A DNA stretch of 64,000 nt from Endozoicomonas sp. Mp262 (GCF_025643335.1 NZ_CP092489.1:753501-817500); one strand, 5' to 3'; positions 54,890-62,906 are shown, numbered from the stretch's first letter. The notes: a model not told the origin generated them from the letters alone. Translations and numbers: made by a program.

Positions 54890-56257
54890 ATGGCTTATCC
54901 ATTCCAAAAAAGTCGTAAGCATCTTTGTGCAAACAGTTTAATTACTACGATTTCTGAAAGTTATGAGCAAATTCCAGATGTCCGACCAAACAAGGATTCC
55001 AGAAAAATAACAATACATGATGCCTCCATGTCCGCTTTTGCCATGATGCATCTCAAGTACCCATCGCTCCTCTCGTTTGAGCGTGATAAAACAGAGCAAG
55101 AAGTAAGGCATAACCTTGAGCACCTGTATCAGATAAAAAAACGTGCTCCCTGTGATACCAGTATGCGGGAAATCCTGGATCCAATAGATCCCGTAGAGTT
55201 CAAAAAGCCTTTTAAGACATTGCTGTCTAACGTCCAAAGGGGCGGATTACTGAAGGCATTCGAATTTCACTGCGGGAACTTGAAAAATCACTACTTGCTC
55301 CCGATCGATGGAACTGGGCTATTTTACTCCTGCAATAATAAAAAACCTTGTCAGGAGTGCTGTACTAAAAATAAGGGAAAGGCCAACGAAGCTCACTACC
55401 ACCAGTTAATGGCAGCATGCATTGCTCACCCGGATCAAAAAACAGTCTTGCCATTGGCACCGGAAGCCATAGTTTGCCAGGACGGTTCGACCAAAAATGA
55501 CTGTGAAAAAAATGCCATTAAACGGTTGTTTGCCACCATACGAGAGCATCACCCACGTCTAAAGTTCGTTATTCTTCTGGACAGTCTTTATGCTGACAAC
55601 CCCACTGTCCAACTGATTAAGAGTTATGGCTGGCATTACATCATTGTCGCGAAAGATGGCAACCATGCCTCGCTGGTTGAAGCGATGGATGAGCTGGATA
55701 AAGAAGGAAAAGTTCACCGTGCTGAAAAAGTTAATGAAGAGACTGGAATTAAGTGGTGGTTTCGCTATGCCAATGACGTCAGGCTGAACAAGGCAAAATA
55801 TGCAGAACAGGTTAATGTGCTTGATTTTGTCGAAACCGATAAAAAAGGTAAACAGCATATCTGGTGCTGGGTGACTGATATTCCGCTTAACGAAGAAACC
55901 ATAGAACCCGTCATGAAAGGAGGGCGCTGCCGATGGCATATTGAGAACCAGACGTTTAACACCCTGAAAAATCAAGGCTACGATCTCGAACATAACTACG
56001 GTCACGGTGAGAAGCACTTAGCCACAAATCTGGCCTATCTGACGATGCTTGCTTTTCTCGTAGATCAAATACAGGAACTGTGCTGTCCCCAGTTTCAGGA
56101 AGCTTTAAGAACCCGCTCAAAAGGAGTCCGTATAGCATTATGGAAATGGATACAGGGCTATTTTTTGCATTGGCTGATAAAAACGTGGGAGGGGCTTTTT
56201 TACACAGTAACTCATGGTATTGAAGAGAAAAGGGTGATTCCATTCGATACATCATAA
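54890..56257 (+). CDS. DDE transposase of an IS4-like/ISNCY (ISDol1-like) element
   Basis: A transposase of about 455 residues from ATG 54890; the frame opens at a TTG at 54857. Visible catalytic regions are LPIDGTGLF (first Asp), KFVILLDSLYADNPTVQ (second Asp) and CRWHIENQTFNTLKNQGYDL (Glu), followed by EHNYGHG. A cysteine cluster CNNKKPCQECC lies just after the first Asp. The IEN-TFN-LKNQGY-EHNYGHG pattern recalls ISDol1-type elements; I could not find the element's ends. The frame is intact. It sits between the inverted IS630 copies. Confidence 0.8.
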   Translation: MAYPFQKSRKHLCANSLITTISESYEQIPDVRPNKDSRKITIHDASMSAFAMMHLKYPSLLSFERDKTEQEVRHNLEHLYQIKKRAPCDTSMREILDPIDPVEFKKPFKTLLSNVQRGGLLKAFEFHCGNLKNHYLLPIDGTGLFYSCNNKKPCQECCTKNKGKANEAHYHQLMAACIAHPDQKTVLPLAPEAIVCQDGSTKNDCEKNAIKRLFATIREHHPRLKFVILLDSLYADNPTVQLIKSYGWHYIIVAKDGNHASLVEAMDELDKEGKVHRAEKVNEETGIKWWFRYANDVRLNKAKYAEQVNVLDFVETDKKGKQHIWCWVTDIPLNEETIEPVMKGGRCRWHIENQTFNTLKNQGYDLEHNYGHGEKHLATNLAYLTMLAFLVDQIQELCCPQFQEALRTRSKGVRIALWKWIQGYFLHWLIKTWEGLFYTVTHGIEEKRVIPFDTS

Positions 56258-56427
56258 CCGGCCATATCGTAGCTACGTTCAGGGGTGACATTTTTTCTTT
56301 AAAGCTCCGCTTTGTTAATTGGCGGCTCAGTTTTGATCGGCTTCATTATTTTTGCTGCCTTATTGTCAATACCAACGATCATCGACGTTCATCATGCGGG
56401 AATAGCTGATATAGGCTCTTTGGAATA

Positions 56428-57646
56428 AGTAGTGTATAGATTGCTTTCGAATAATTTAACCATCCAGTCGGACAGTATTAGAAAATGAGATCATATACTC
56501 CTCTCCAAATGAAAAAAGCACCCGTTCAACTTCTTTTTCAAATTCCGCAAAGCTCTTGATTGACAAGAGGTTGAGCCATTCATACTTTATTTTCCTCCAC
56601 AGGATTTCAATCAGGTTGAGCTCAGGTGAATATGTTGGCAGAAAGCAGACCAGCAATTTCTTTTCAATCATCCAGTCATCAATTCTGGCACAAAACTTTT
56701 TGCTGGTGTGAATGCTGGCATTATCCACCATAACTACCGTGTAACGATCATTTGAGCTGTATTTTTCATCTGCCATTTTCTCTGCAAAGTCATCAAAGGC
56801 CGCAATCACCGTATCGCTATTCACTGAACCCACAACAGGATAATGAAATAGCTCACAGCTTCGGTTCATAAACCCCAGTACGTTGATGCGTTTACTTTTG
56901 ACTGATGGTATTCTGAGCTGCTTTCCTTTTTCCTGCCAACCGTATGGCACACAAGGTTCCTGGGTAAAGCCGGACTCATCAAAATAAAATAAATTGATTA
57001 ACCCTTTGCTCTCGGCTTCCTGGGCATCTTTCAGAGCAGTTTTACAGTCATGGAATTGCTCTTCGTCCCGTTTATGTTTGCATGATTTACGGAGTCTTTT
57101 GTAAACCAGCCCTGCTTTTTTACAATGTTTGCCAGAGTAATTTTTGATGAAGATTTACCGGTTTCATCCTCGATCTTGGATTTGACATACGATAAGCGAC
57201 GAGGCTCTTCAGCCACTAATTCTTTTATGCGTTGCACTTCGGATTCGTCATATATGCACGGCCTACCGCCACCATGCCCCTTGTACAAGGCACGAATACC
57301 ATATTCTTCCCAATCATCAATCCACTGAGAAGCAGTTTGATATCTAATTTCAAGTATTTCGGCAATTTGCTCAAGGGTAAAGCCACGATTGCTCAATAAA
57401 AGGCTATGGGCTCTTTCCCTTATACATCTCAGAGGTCCGTAGTGTTTGGCGAATTTCAAAGTTAATAAAACAGCTTCATCAGTGATTGTAGTGACGTACT
57501 TCATAGGGAGAGGGATTTAAAGACCAGTACTCTCTTTATAATAGAGTAAATGTATCATTCAATAGCTATCTGATCGTTAGATCAAGAAGTAGATTTCTCG
57601 TACTGGCCGAACATCCAGTTTATTTGAAACCAAACTATGACCTACT
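56428..57646 (-). mobile_element. IS630-family insertion sequence, copy 2, inverted (1219 bp)
   Basis: The reverse complement of the element at 53290-54508, the same length and apparently identical where I compared it, flanked by TA at 56426-56427 and 57647-57648. Its transposase proteins have the same sequence as in copy 1. The pair forms a 4.36-kb unit with 1.2-kb inverted arms. Confidence 0.92.
56456..57504 (-). CDS. IS630 transposase (copy 2), -1 frameshift product
   Basis: The same two-frame organisation as in copy 1: the N-terminal frame is 57504-57031 and the catalytic frame ends at 56456. The slippery A AAA AAG occupies 57121-57115 on the minus strand. That both copies keep the same frame break argues for programmed frameshifting and against a chance mutation, although recent duplication of a mutant would look the same. 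Confidence 0.87.
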
Positions 57647-57648
57647 TA

Positions 57649-58054
57649 ATCAATTACTCCAAATGTACAGCTGACTAGCTGTAAATATAAGGCAGAAAAA
57701 ATAACTATTTTTTTCTTTATTTTATTTTTTAAAAAATTATTAACTATGCACATAATTCACGATATGGGATAGCACTTAACGCCGCTAACACGGGTTGATA
57801 ATTGATTGTGACTTTTGCATTAGAATGCCGTAAGCCTGCAAAAGGCGCAAGCAGTTGGTGGTAAAACTAGAAAGACATCCACAAACTTATCGTTGCAAAT
57901 CAAGGTCAAATTAATGGATGTCCCAAAATCAAAAATCACCAAAATCAAAAATCACATCCCAAAATCACAATTGAAAATCAAATTCTAATTAATGGATGCC
58001 CTCAAAATAAAAAATATCTAACTCCTGCTGCATTGAGGGATTACTACTATACTT
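57649..58054. other. AT-rich intergenic region with a GGACATCC element (copy 2)
   Basis: Positions 57874-57924 hold a second copy of the short element with ends GACATCCA and TGGATGTCCC, followed by a stretch of imperfect direct repeats of AAAATCA (57925-58000). Around 57773 the sequence ACTTAACGCCG resembles one end of an attC site, but I see no matching other end. No gene is supported. Confidence 0.5.
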
Positions 58055-58620
58055 TTGTTTTACTTTGGGCATTGCTTGGTCGAAATAATGTGTCACCAAA
58101 ACAGGGTTTTGAAGCCTGAAATTATCCATGCGATAGATGGCTGCAAGAAAAGTAAATCTTATTTTATTGTTCTCATCTGCTCATCTTTTTTTTGCGTGAG
58201 TGTTTTTGCTACTGGCGGGCAAGAATGGGACGCTATCCCTATTTTAAATAAAGGAATCTTGGTATTAAATGGAAGCATTCAAGAGCTAACCTGTTTCAAA
58301 TCAGAAATCAATTGCAAGTTATCACGCTTTCCAAGTGAAACAGAAAAAAGGAAAAGGGAAATTAAAAAATCCAGAACTAGATTTTTGACATCATTTATTG
58401 GTGAAAGGGGAATGCAAAAAGATCCATTAGATATAGCTCTTTCAATTGCTTTTTATAATGAAAAATACTGGGGACAACAAAAAGGAGTAGATAGGTTGTT
58501 CTTTATACCTCTTGAAAGTGATCAGGATATCAAATCAGTTATGCTAATAGATACACATAATTACATGTTTAAAATGGGAACGAATCTGTTTTTTTTAACC
58601 TTAATTAATGGTCAGTGGTA
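58055..58620 (+). pseudogene. hypothetical secreted protein, 5' part of a gene split by the IS4-type element
   Basis: About 189 codons before the insertion. A hydrophobic segment (SYFIVLICSSFFCVSVFATG) lies about 30 residues in, so the real start is probably downstream of 58055; ATG 58088 is one candidate. The mature part has FKSEINCKLSRF and basic stretches. The insertion at 58621 adds 15 foreign codons (TLELPKNNSTIFI) and a stop at 58666. The original end can be restored at 60164-60236. Family unknown. Confidence 0.7.
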
Positions 58621-60153
58621 CTCGACTTTAGAGTTACCAAAGAACAATAGTACGATTTTCATCTGAAATCGGTTAATAGCAACCATCTCCAAACAAAATA
58701 CAAAGATGGTTGCTATGCTCACTTCAGATCATAAAGAGATCCTCCGGGAGCTTGCCTTATATACAACGTTTCTTGCTTCAGCGCTATCCCCAACAGCAGT
58801 ACCTACGTTCTGCGAACTTCTTTTTGGCTGCATGCTATCCGGGCAAGGCTTTGTCACTCAGGCGCTGTTATCTATTAATAACTTTCAATGCGTATGGAGC
58901 AGTTACCACCATTGGCTCTCTCAAGGCAAGTGGCGGTGGAGGAGCCTCGCATGCCGGCTCATTCAGCTGGTATGCTCAAAAGTACCACGGGGTGAACTTA
59001 TCAACATTGGTCTTGATGATTGGGTGGTGGAGCGTTTTTCTGACAAGGCTCCCGCTTGCCGAACCCATCACCAGCACAGTAAAAAAAGGAACCGGCCAAC
59101 GTATATCTGGGGACAATGCTGGGTATCCCTGGCTGTTGTATTTGAGCGGGCTAAAGATGAAGTATTTACTGCCATCCCTGTGCTTTCCTTTCCATCTCCT
59201 GCTTCAGGCAATGCCAGTAAGCTAAAAATCGCTGTTGCCATGCTAAAAGTGGTGAGACAAGAGGTGAAGGTGCAAGGACTGCGCTTGCTGACAGACTGTT
59301 GGTATATGAACTGGACGCTAATGCAACCCGTTCTGGAAATGGGCTATGAAGTAGTAGGGCAAATCCCGTTAAACCGGGCATTGTATGCCTTACCGTTGGA
59401 GTCCACTGCAAAAAAACGTGGGCGACCCAAAAAGTATGGCATCAAAATGACGCCCCCGGAAGTGGAGAAGCTACCGGAATATCAAACAACCGTAAGAATA
59501 TACGGCAGATTTCGAAAGATACGTTATCGCACCCGGGTATGTCGGGCTCGCTTCCTGAAAGGCCGCAAGGTTCGGGTTGTCTGGGGTCGGTTTGAAAATG
59601 ATAAAGGACTGACAGAAAGCCGTATATTCATTGCAACCAATACTGGACTTGAAGGTATAGACATCCTTCGTATTTATGCGAAAAGATGGCCGGTTGAACC
59701 CATGTTTCAGCAAATTAAACATTCATTTGGTTGCCGCCAGTTATGGCAGCAAAAGCTGAGAACTCTGTTGCGGTGGATGCATCTGAAGATGGCTGGATAC
59801 GCATTATTGCAACTGTTGACCGTCTGTAAAAATCAAGCAAGCGTGGGCATTTCAAGGATTCCTTGGCGGGATCAGGACACAACCACCGCTGGCATGCTAA
59901 GATTTGCACTCGCAGGAATTATCCCCAGATTACCTATTCGTGAGGGCTGGAACCGATATAGCCAAAAATATGAGTTCAATTTTAATAGTTTGACTGACGG
60001 AATAGTCAAAGAAAAGAAAAAAGCGGCATAAATAGCGGCGACAACGCAATAATCAAGAATAATACCGAATCTGAAAAAACGTTTGGATGTATTTTTGCAC
60101 ACAATTTTTAAAATATAACCAGACGTTCATGTCATACTAACTCTAAAGTTAAG
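58621..60153 (+). mobile_element. IS4-type insertion sequence, copy 2 (1533 bp)
   Basis: It has the same length and ends as copy 1 (42846-44378). The target duplication GTCAGTGGTA is at 58611-58620 and 60154-60163. Four substitutions relative to copy 1 were noticed, two of them close together near 59251. Few differences between the copies mean recent movement. Confidence 0.92.
58706..60031 (+). CDS. IS4-family-type transposase (copy 2)
   Basis: A 441-residue protein apparently identical to the copy 1 product; the nucleotide differences I saw are silent in this frame. The Y-x2-R-x3-E-x6-K signature and both catalytic aspartates are present, so the enzyme should be functional. Confidence 0.92.
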   Translation: MVAMLTSDHKEILRELALYTTFLASALSPTAVPTFCELLFGCMLSGQGFVTQALLSINNFQCVWSSYHHWLSQGKWRWRSLACRLIQLVCSKVPRGELINIGLDDWVVERFSDKAPACRTHHQHSKKRNRPTYIWGQCWVSLAVVFERAKDEVFTAIPVLSFPSPASGNASKLKIAVAMLKVVRQEVKVQGLRLLTDCWYMNWTLMQPVLEMGYEVVGQIPLNRALYALPLESTAKKRGRPKKYGIKMTPPEVEKLPEYQTTVRIYGRFRKIRYRTRVCRARFLKGRKVRVVWGRFENDKGLTESRIFIATNTGLEGIDILRIYAKRWPVEPMFQQIKHSFGCRQLWQQKLRTLLRWMHLKMAGYALLQLLTVCKNQASVGISRIPWRDQDTTTAGMLRFALAGIIPRLPIREGWNRYSQKYEFNFNSLTDGIVKEKKKAA

Positions 60154-60163
60154 GTCAGTGGTA

Positions 60164-60236
60164 TATTCAAGAGATATATACCCATTACTTACTTGGCAGA
60201 GAGGCCGGAGGCGAAAAAGGGACATCTATTAATTGA
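60164..60236 (+). pseudogene. 3' end of the secreted-protein gene split by the IS4-type element
   Basis: When the IS and one target copy are removed, the frame NGQWY continues as IQEIYTHYLLGREAGGEKGT and stops after SIN at 60236. The combined length (566 plus 73 bases) is 213 codons. The last few codons overlap the start of the GGACATC element at 60219, so the natural end may have been changed earlier. Confidence 0.65.
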
Positions 60237-60270
60237 GTTCTGATTTTTAACGAAATTATTATGGGTGTCC
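60219..60270. repeat. GGACATCC hairpin-ended element, copy 3 (opposite orientation)
   Basis: It begins GGGACATCTATTAATT and ends ATGGGTGTCC, the reverse orientation of copies 1 and 2 with several changes. It marks the left boundary of the group II intron remnant, so it may have helped to delete the intron's 5' part. Confidence 0.5.
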
Positions 60271-60560
60271 TTCAAATTCTCGAATACTATCGTCCGCTAC
60301 CTGAACTGGATCAGTGGATACGTCGGCGAATCCGCTGCTGTTTTATGAAACAATGGTGTCGTCCGAAAACCCGTATCCGCAACCTGATCCGGCTGGGTGT
60401 AGACCGGCGCAGAGCTATCAGTATAGGTTTAAGCAGTAAAGGCCCTTACCGGCTTGCGAAAACCTATGCGGTACAACTGGGTCTGAACGACAGGTTTCTG
60501 GCAACAGCAGGGCTTGTTTCCCTGAAAGACTTATGGGTCAGGTTTCACTACCTTCAGTGA
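60261..60560 (+). pseudogene. C-terminal (maturase domain) fragment of a group II intron reverse transcriptase
   Basis: The fragment carries the maturase-domain pattern LDQWIRRRIRCCFMKQWCRPKTR, read here in two parts, then LAKTYAVQLGLNDRFL and LVSLKDLWVRFHYLQ. The whole reverse-transcriptase domain (with YADD) is missing, so this is a 5'-deleted remnant. Domains V and VI of the intron RNA follow directly. Confidence 0.82.
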
Positions 60561-60561
60561 A

Positions 60562-60629
60562 CCGCCCGGTGCGGACCCGCATGCCGGGTGGTGTGGGGAG
60601 AGCTGGAGAGAAGCCAGCTCTTACCCGAT
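60562..60629 (+). ncRNA. 3' end of a group II intron (domains V and VI)
   Basis: The hairpin at 60562-60592 has an 8-bp lower stem, a 2-nt TG bulge on the 3' side, a 4-bp upper stem (TGCG / CGCA) and a 4-nt loop, the layout of domain V. A second hairpin (GAGCTGG / CCAGCTC, 60600-60620) fits domain VI. The likely intron end is CCCGAT at about 60629. With the rest of the intron gone, it cannot splice on its own. Confidence 0.65.
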
Positions 60630-60668
60630 TATGCATACTCTGAAGCTTTTGACAGAAGTAGGCAAAAG

Positions 60669-60995
60669 GTGAAAGTTTTATTAATTGGAGCTGTTCTATC
60701 CGCACAGATTTTTCCGGCAATGGCAAATGAGAACTGTGCAATTTGTTTGGCAGCTATGCATAACTCAAAGACTTTGGAATGTGGGCACAAATTTCATCCC
60801 TCTTGCATTGGCGATTGGCTTGCAAGAAATGTGAATTGCCCAATATGTAGAGATACGGATATAACTGCAATGATGGAGGAAATAGGAAAGTTAGTGCATG
60901 AATCACAAAATCCAAATCTTACACCAGAGCAAGCGCAAGAAATATTGGATCGACTGAAGCTTTTACAGGAACAGTTACAAATAAACATGCAGTAG
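60669..60995 (+). CDS. secreted RING-H2 finger protein, candidate E3 ubiquitin ligase effector
   Basis: A 108-residue protein counted from GTG 60669. The frame is open to an ATG at 60588, but that ATG lies inside intron domain V. From the GTG a clean signal peptide appears (MKVLLIGAVLSAQIFPAMA, cleaved before NEN). The RING-H2 pattern is complete in this numbering: C23, C26, C38, H40, H43, C46, C57, C60, with spacing C-x2-C-x11-C-x-H-x2-H-x2-C-x10-C-x2-C. It keeps the E2-contact residues (I25, W50, P58) and an Arg directly after the last Cys (R61), the linchpin position of active E3 ligases. A Leu/Gln-rich helix follows (ILDRLKLLQEQLQINMQ). Bacteria lack ubiquitin, so a eukaryotic target is the natural inference. 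The gene ends 8 bases before an attC but runs opposite to the cassettes. Confidence 0.82.
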   Translation: MKVLLIGAVLSAQIFPAMANENCAICLAAMHNSKTLECGHKFHPSCIGDWLARNVNCPICRDTDITAMMEEIGKLVHESQNPNLTPEQAQEILDRLKLLQEQLQINMQ

Positions 60996-61002
60996 ATTAA
61001 GG

Positions 61003-61068
61003 GCATAACGCCGCCTTCAGCGGTGCAGGCGCGTTAGCGACTGCGTCCGCTGAAAGGCTTTGTTATGT
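61003..61068 (-). other. attC recombination site of cassette 3 (66 bp)
   Basis: On the minus strand it begins ACATAACAAAG and ends GGCGTTATGC, with complementary inner arms (CTTTCAGCGG / CCGCTGAAGG) around a GC-rich middle. Its 5' end overlaps the antitoxin stop codon. Orientation agrees with the other two sites, with cassettes reading leftward from intI. The core differs slightly from the GTTRRRY consensus (GTTATGC). Confidence 0.85.
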
Positions 61069-61362
61069 GGCTGGACGAGGCTCAAAGCTGATTTTGACTT
61101 TATAGCCAATAGCTTTGGCATAGTCTTCTATTGTGGAAAGTTTAGGAGACATTTTAGAATTGACGTTCTCAAGCCTTGAGATATTGCTTTTCTGAGTGTT
61201 AAGAATGTCTGCCAGCTCTTCCTGTGTCAGACCTGCCTCTTTCCGAAGAGATATGAGCTTTTTCCTCAGCTCGTAAGCAAGCTCTTGCTGCTCGTACTCT
61301 TCGCGAACTTTAGGGTCAGCAAGCGCTTTTTTCTTAAAGTTTGAAAATGATGGCCTACTCAT
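61063..61362 (-). CDS. higA: XRE-family antitoxin (HigA-like)
   Basis: A 99-residue protein with a helix-turn-helix in its middle (LRKEAGLTQEELADILNTQK then SNISRLEN, about 38-66) and a charged N-terminal helix. It overlaps the upstream toxin gene by 4 bases, in the toxin-first order of HigBA systems. Such antitoxins bind the toxin and repress their own promoter. As an integron cassette pair it probably stabilises the array. Confidence 0.85.
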   Translation of the reverse strand: MSRPSFSNFKKKALADPKVREEYEQQELAYELRKKLISLRKEAGLTQEELADILNTQKSNISRLENVNSKMSPKLSTIEDYAKAIGYKVKISFEPRPAT

Positions 61363-61682
61363 CTTTTGACCTCCTTCATTCGTTTTTTTGCAAGGTCTAG
61401 CTCTTTCTTGGGTGTTTTCTGAGACTTTTTAATGAACGAGTTAAGAATGATAATTTCTTTCCCCTTCACCATACAGTACAGAGAACGACCAATACCCTCC
61501 TGACCTTTAGCTCGAATTTCAAAGAGACCGTCGCCCATAGGGGCTGTATAAGGTTTACCAAGGCCTGGGCCAAATTCTTCAATCATTTCAGCTATATGGA
61601 TGAAGTTAGCCAAAATACCTTTGGGAAATCTTAAGGTCTCCTCCTCTACCTTCTCGTTATAAAACGTAATTTTCCACTTCAT
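61359..61682 (-). CDS. higB: RelE/HigB-type toxin
   Basis: A 107-residue protein of the phage-derived Gp49-like/HigB type: the start WKITFYNEKVEEETLRFPKG, the centre GKPYTAPMGDGLFEIRAKGQ, then RSLYCMVKGKEIIILNSFIKK and a basic tail. These toxins cleave mRNA on the ribosome. The start lies 2 bases from a short AT-rich promoter-like stretch (TTATCATATATGATAAC palindrome at about 61691-61706), a plausible operator for the antitoxin. Confidence 0.85.
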   Translation of the reverse strand: MKWKITFYNEKVEEETLRFPKGILANFIHIAEMIEEFGPGLGKPYTAPMGDGLFEIRAKGQEGIGRSLYCMVKGKEIIILNSFIKKSQKTPKKELDLAKKRMKEVKR

Positions 61683-61689
61683 ACTCTCA

Positions 61690-61707
61690 GGTTATCATAT
61701 ATGATAA
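61690..61707. promoter_or_regulatory. palindromic operator-like site upstream of the toxin-antitoxin pair
   Basis: GTTATCATATATGATAAC is a perfect 18-base palindrome just 8 bases before the toxin start. Position and symmetry fit an operator bound by the dimeric HigA-like antitoxin, which would make the cassette self-regulated and independent of the integron promoter. Confidence 0.7.
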
Positions 61708-61757
61708 CTTTAACAAGAAAAAGTTCCCTAGAATTTGTTGAATTCTGAAAGAAGCCA

Positions 61758-61834
61758 CATAACGCCTTGCAGCAGCGGCGTGCCGATAGGCACGTCCAGC
61801 CCCGAAGGGGCGATGCTGGCTGCGATTGTTAGGT
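61758..61834 (-). other. attC recombination site of cassette 2 (77 bp)
   Basis: On the minus strand it runs from ACCTAACAATCGCAG to GGCGTTATGT. The arms fold back (CAGCATCGCCCC pairs with GGGGC further in, and GCTGCTGC with GCAGCC). It overlaps the stop codon of the acetyltransferase gene. The sequence is very similar to the site at 62459-62539. Confidence 0.9.
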
Positions 61835-62389
61835 TTCGTTGTATTGATCCACTTTTTTCAGCATATCAACCATAAAATCATCTATCTCTGTTGGCATTGG
61901 TGCTCTTATCTTAAATTTGTAATCACCTACATTCTCTGCCGTCGTAACCTCTGTTGTTCCTTCCTCATGCTTACCGATTACTTTGAAGCCATTTCTTTTA
62001 TACCAAGATAAAGATTTCGGGGTTGCAAACGCATGAAATTCTTTATTACCTTTTGCAGCCTGCAAAAGTTTTCTTCCAATGCCTTTTGCTCTAAAAGCTT
62101 CAGCAACGATTATTGCCTCTATGCGCTGAATTTCAGTACTATCAGTATTAGTGCAAACGATCATTCCCAAAGGCATGCCCTGTGGGTTTTCAGCCAAGAT
62201 CATTCGAGACAATCCTTCATCAATCATCATTTGAGTTTTGGTTAGCTCTCTATATCTTCTCTCAACTGACCAACCAAGGGCTGATTGCATTTCCACTCCG
62301 TAAAATGTAGCAAGCATCAATGATGCAGCCATATCTCCAAAAAGATTTCCTTTTTTTACTTCTCTAAGATACATACTGTTGCCATGCAT
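61829..62389 (-). CDS. GNAT family N-acetyltransferase
   Basis: A 186-residue acetyltransferase. The acetyl-CoA-binding motif A appears as IIVAEAFRAKGIGRKLLQAA (about 92-111), and motif B as SLSWYKRNGFKVIG (about 126-139). An ATG five codons in (62374, MYLREVKKG) is an alternative start. The substrate is unknown; cassette-borne GNATs include antibiotic- and toxin-modifying enzymes. It is cassette 2 of the integron. Confidence 0.85.
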   Translation of the reverse strand: MHGNSMYLREVKKGNLFGDMAASLMLATFYGVEMQSALGWSVERRYRELTKTQMMIDEGLSRMILAENPQGMPLGMIVCTNTDSTEIQRIEAIIVAEAFRAKGIGRKLLQAAKGNKEFHAFATPKSLSWYKRNGFKVIGKHEEGTTEVTTAENVGDYKFKIRAPMPTEIDDFMVDMLKKVDQYNET

Positions 62390-62458
62390 GCCACACCATC
62401 CGCTGCTTTGCTAAATATAAATGACACTCATAATATCACTACGACACTGAGTAGAGAA

Positions 62459-62539
62459 ACCTAACGCCTTGCAGCAGCGGCGCGAGCCGCAGGCGAGCGT
62501 CCAGCCCCACAGGGGCGATGCTGCCTGCGATTGTTAGGT
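62459..62539 (-). other. attC recombination site of cassette 1 (81 bp)
   Basis: On the minus strand it begins with the inverse core ACCTAAC and ends with the core GTTAGGT, both exact matches to RYYYAAC and GTTRRRY. Inner arms are complementary, with a GC-rich centre. It follows the stop of the first cassette gene by one base. Confidence 0.93.
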
Positions 62540-62540
62540 G

Positions 62541-62906
62541 TTAATCCCCAGACTCACGGGTATCATAGCATTTTTCTTTTATGTACAGAAAATTACCACT
62601 TTCCGGCATAAGTAGGAATTGACGTTTATTTTTACACTCAGCACAAACTTGAATAAACTCTCCTTGTTCTGTTTTATTTTTATTATATGAGAAATGGGTT
62701 AAGAGAGTAGACTGAAAATATTTACTTCTAGGATATGATACAATTAAATTCCACATGTAATCAGAAAGTGGATAAACAGTCCAAGTAACGAATTCATGGT
62801 TGCTAGAATTCAGATAACCTAATTCAAAAAATTTTGGATCAGCTCTAATAAAAGACCCATATAAACATAAAACCATAAGGTAAAATTTTGAATATTTTGA
62901 AAACAT
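62541..62906 (-). CDS. small secreted protein of the first integron cassette
   Basis: About 121 residues from ATG 62906 (MFSKYSKFYLMVLCLYGSF), chosen because it opens directly on a signal peptide ending near IRA; the frame extends to an ATG at 62954. The mature part has VTWTVYPLSDYMWNLIVSYP and FSYNKNKTEQGEF, shared with the protein at 51546-51908, plus a CAEC pair. As first cassette it is the best placed for expression from the integron promoter. Function unknown. Confidence 0.7.
   Translation of the reverse strand: MFSKYSKFYLMVLCLYGSFIRADPKFFELGYLNSSNHEFVTWTVYPLSDYMWNLIVSYPRSKYFQSTLLTHFSYNKNKTEQGEFIQVCAECKNKRQFLLMPESGNFLYIKEKCYDTRESGD

Noticed and set aside
57773-57865. Possible fourth attC site beginning ACTTAACGCCG
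   Set aside because: One end resembles an inverse core, but no GTTRRRY partner or complementary arms could be found downstream.
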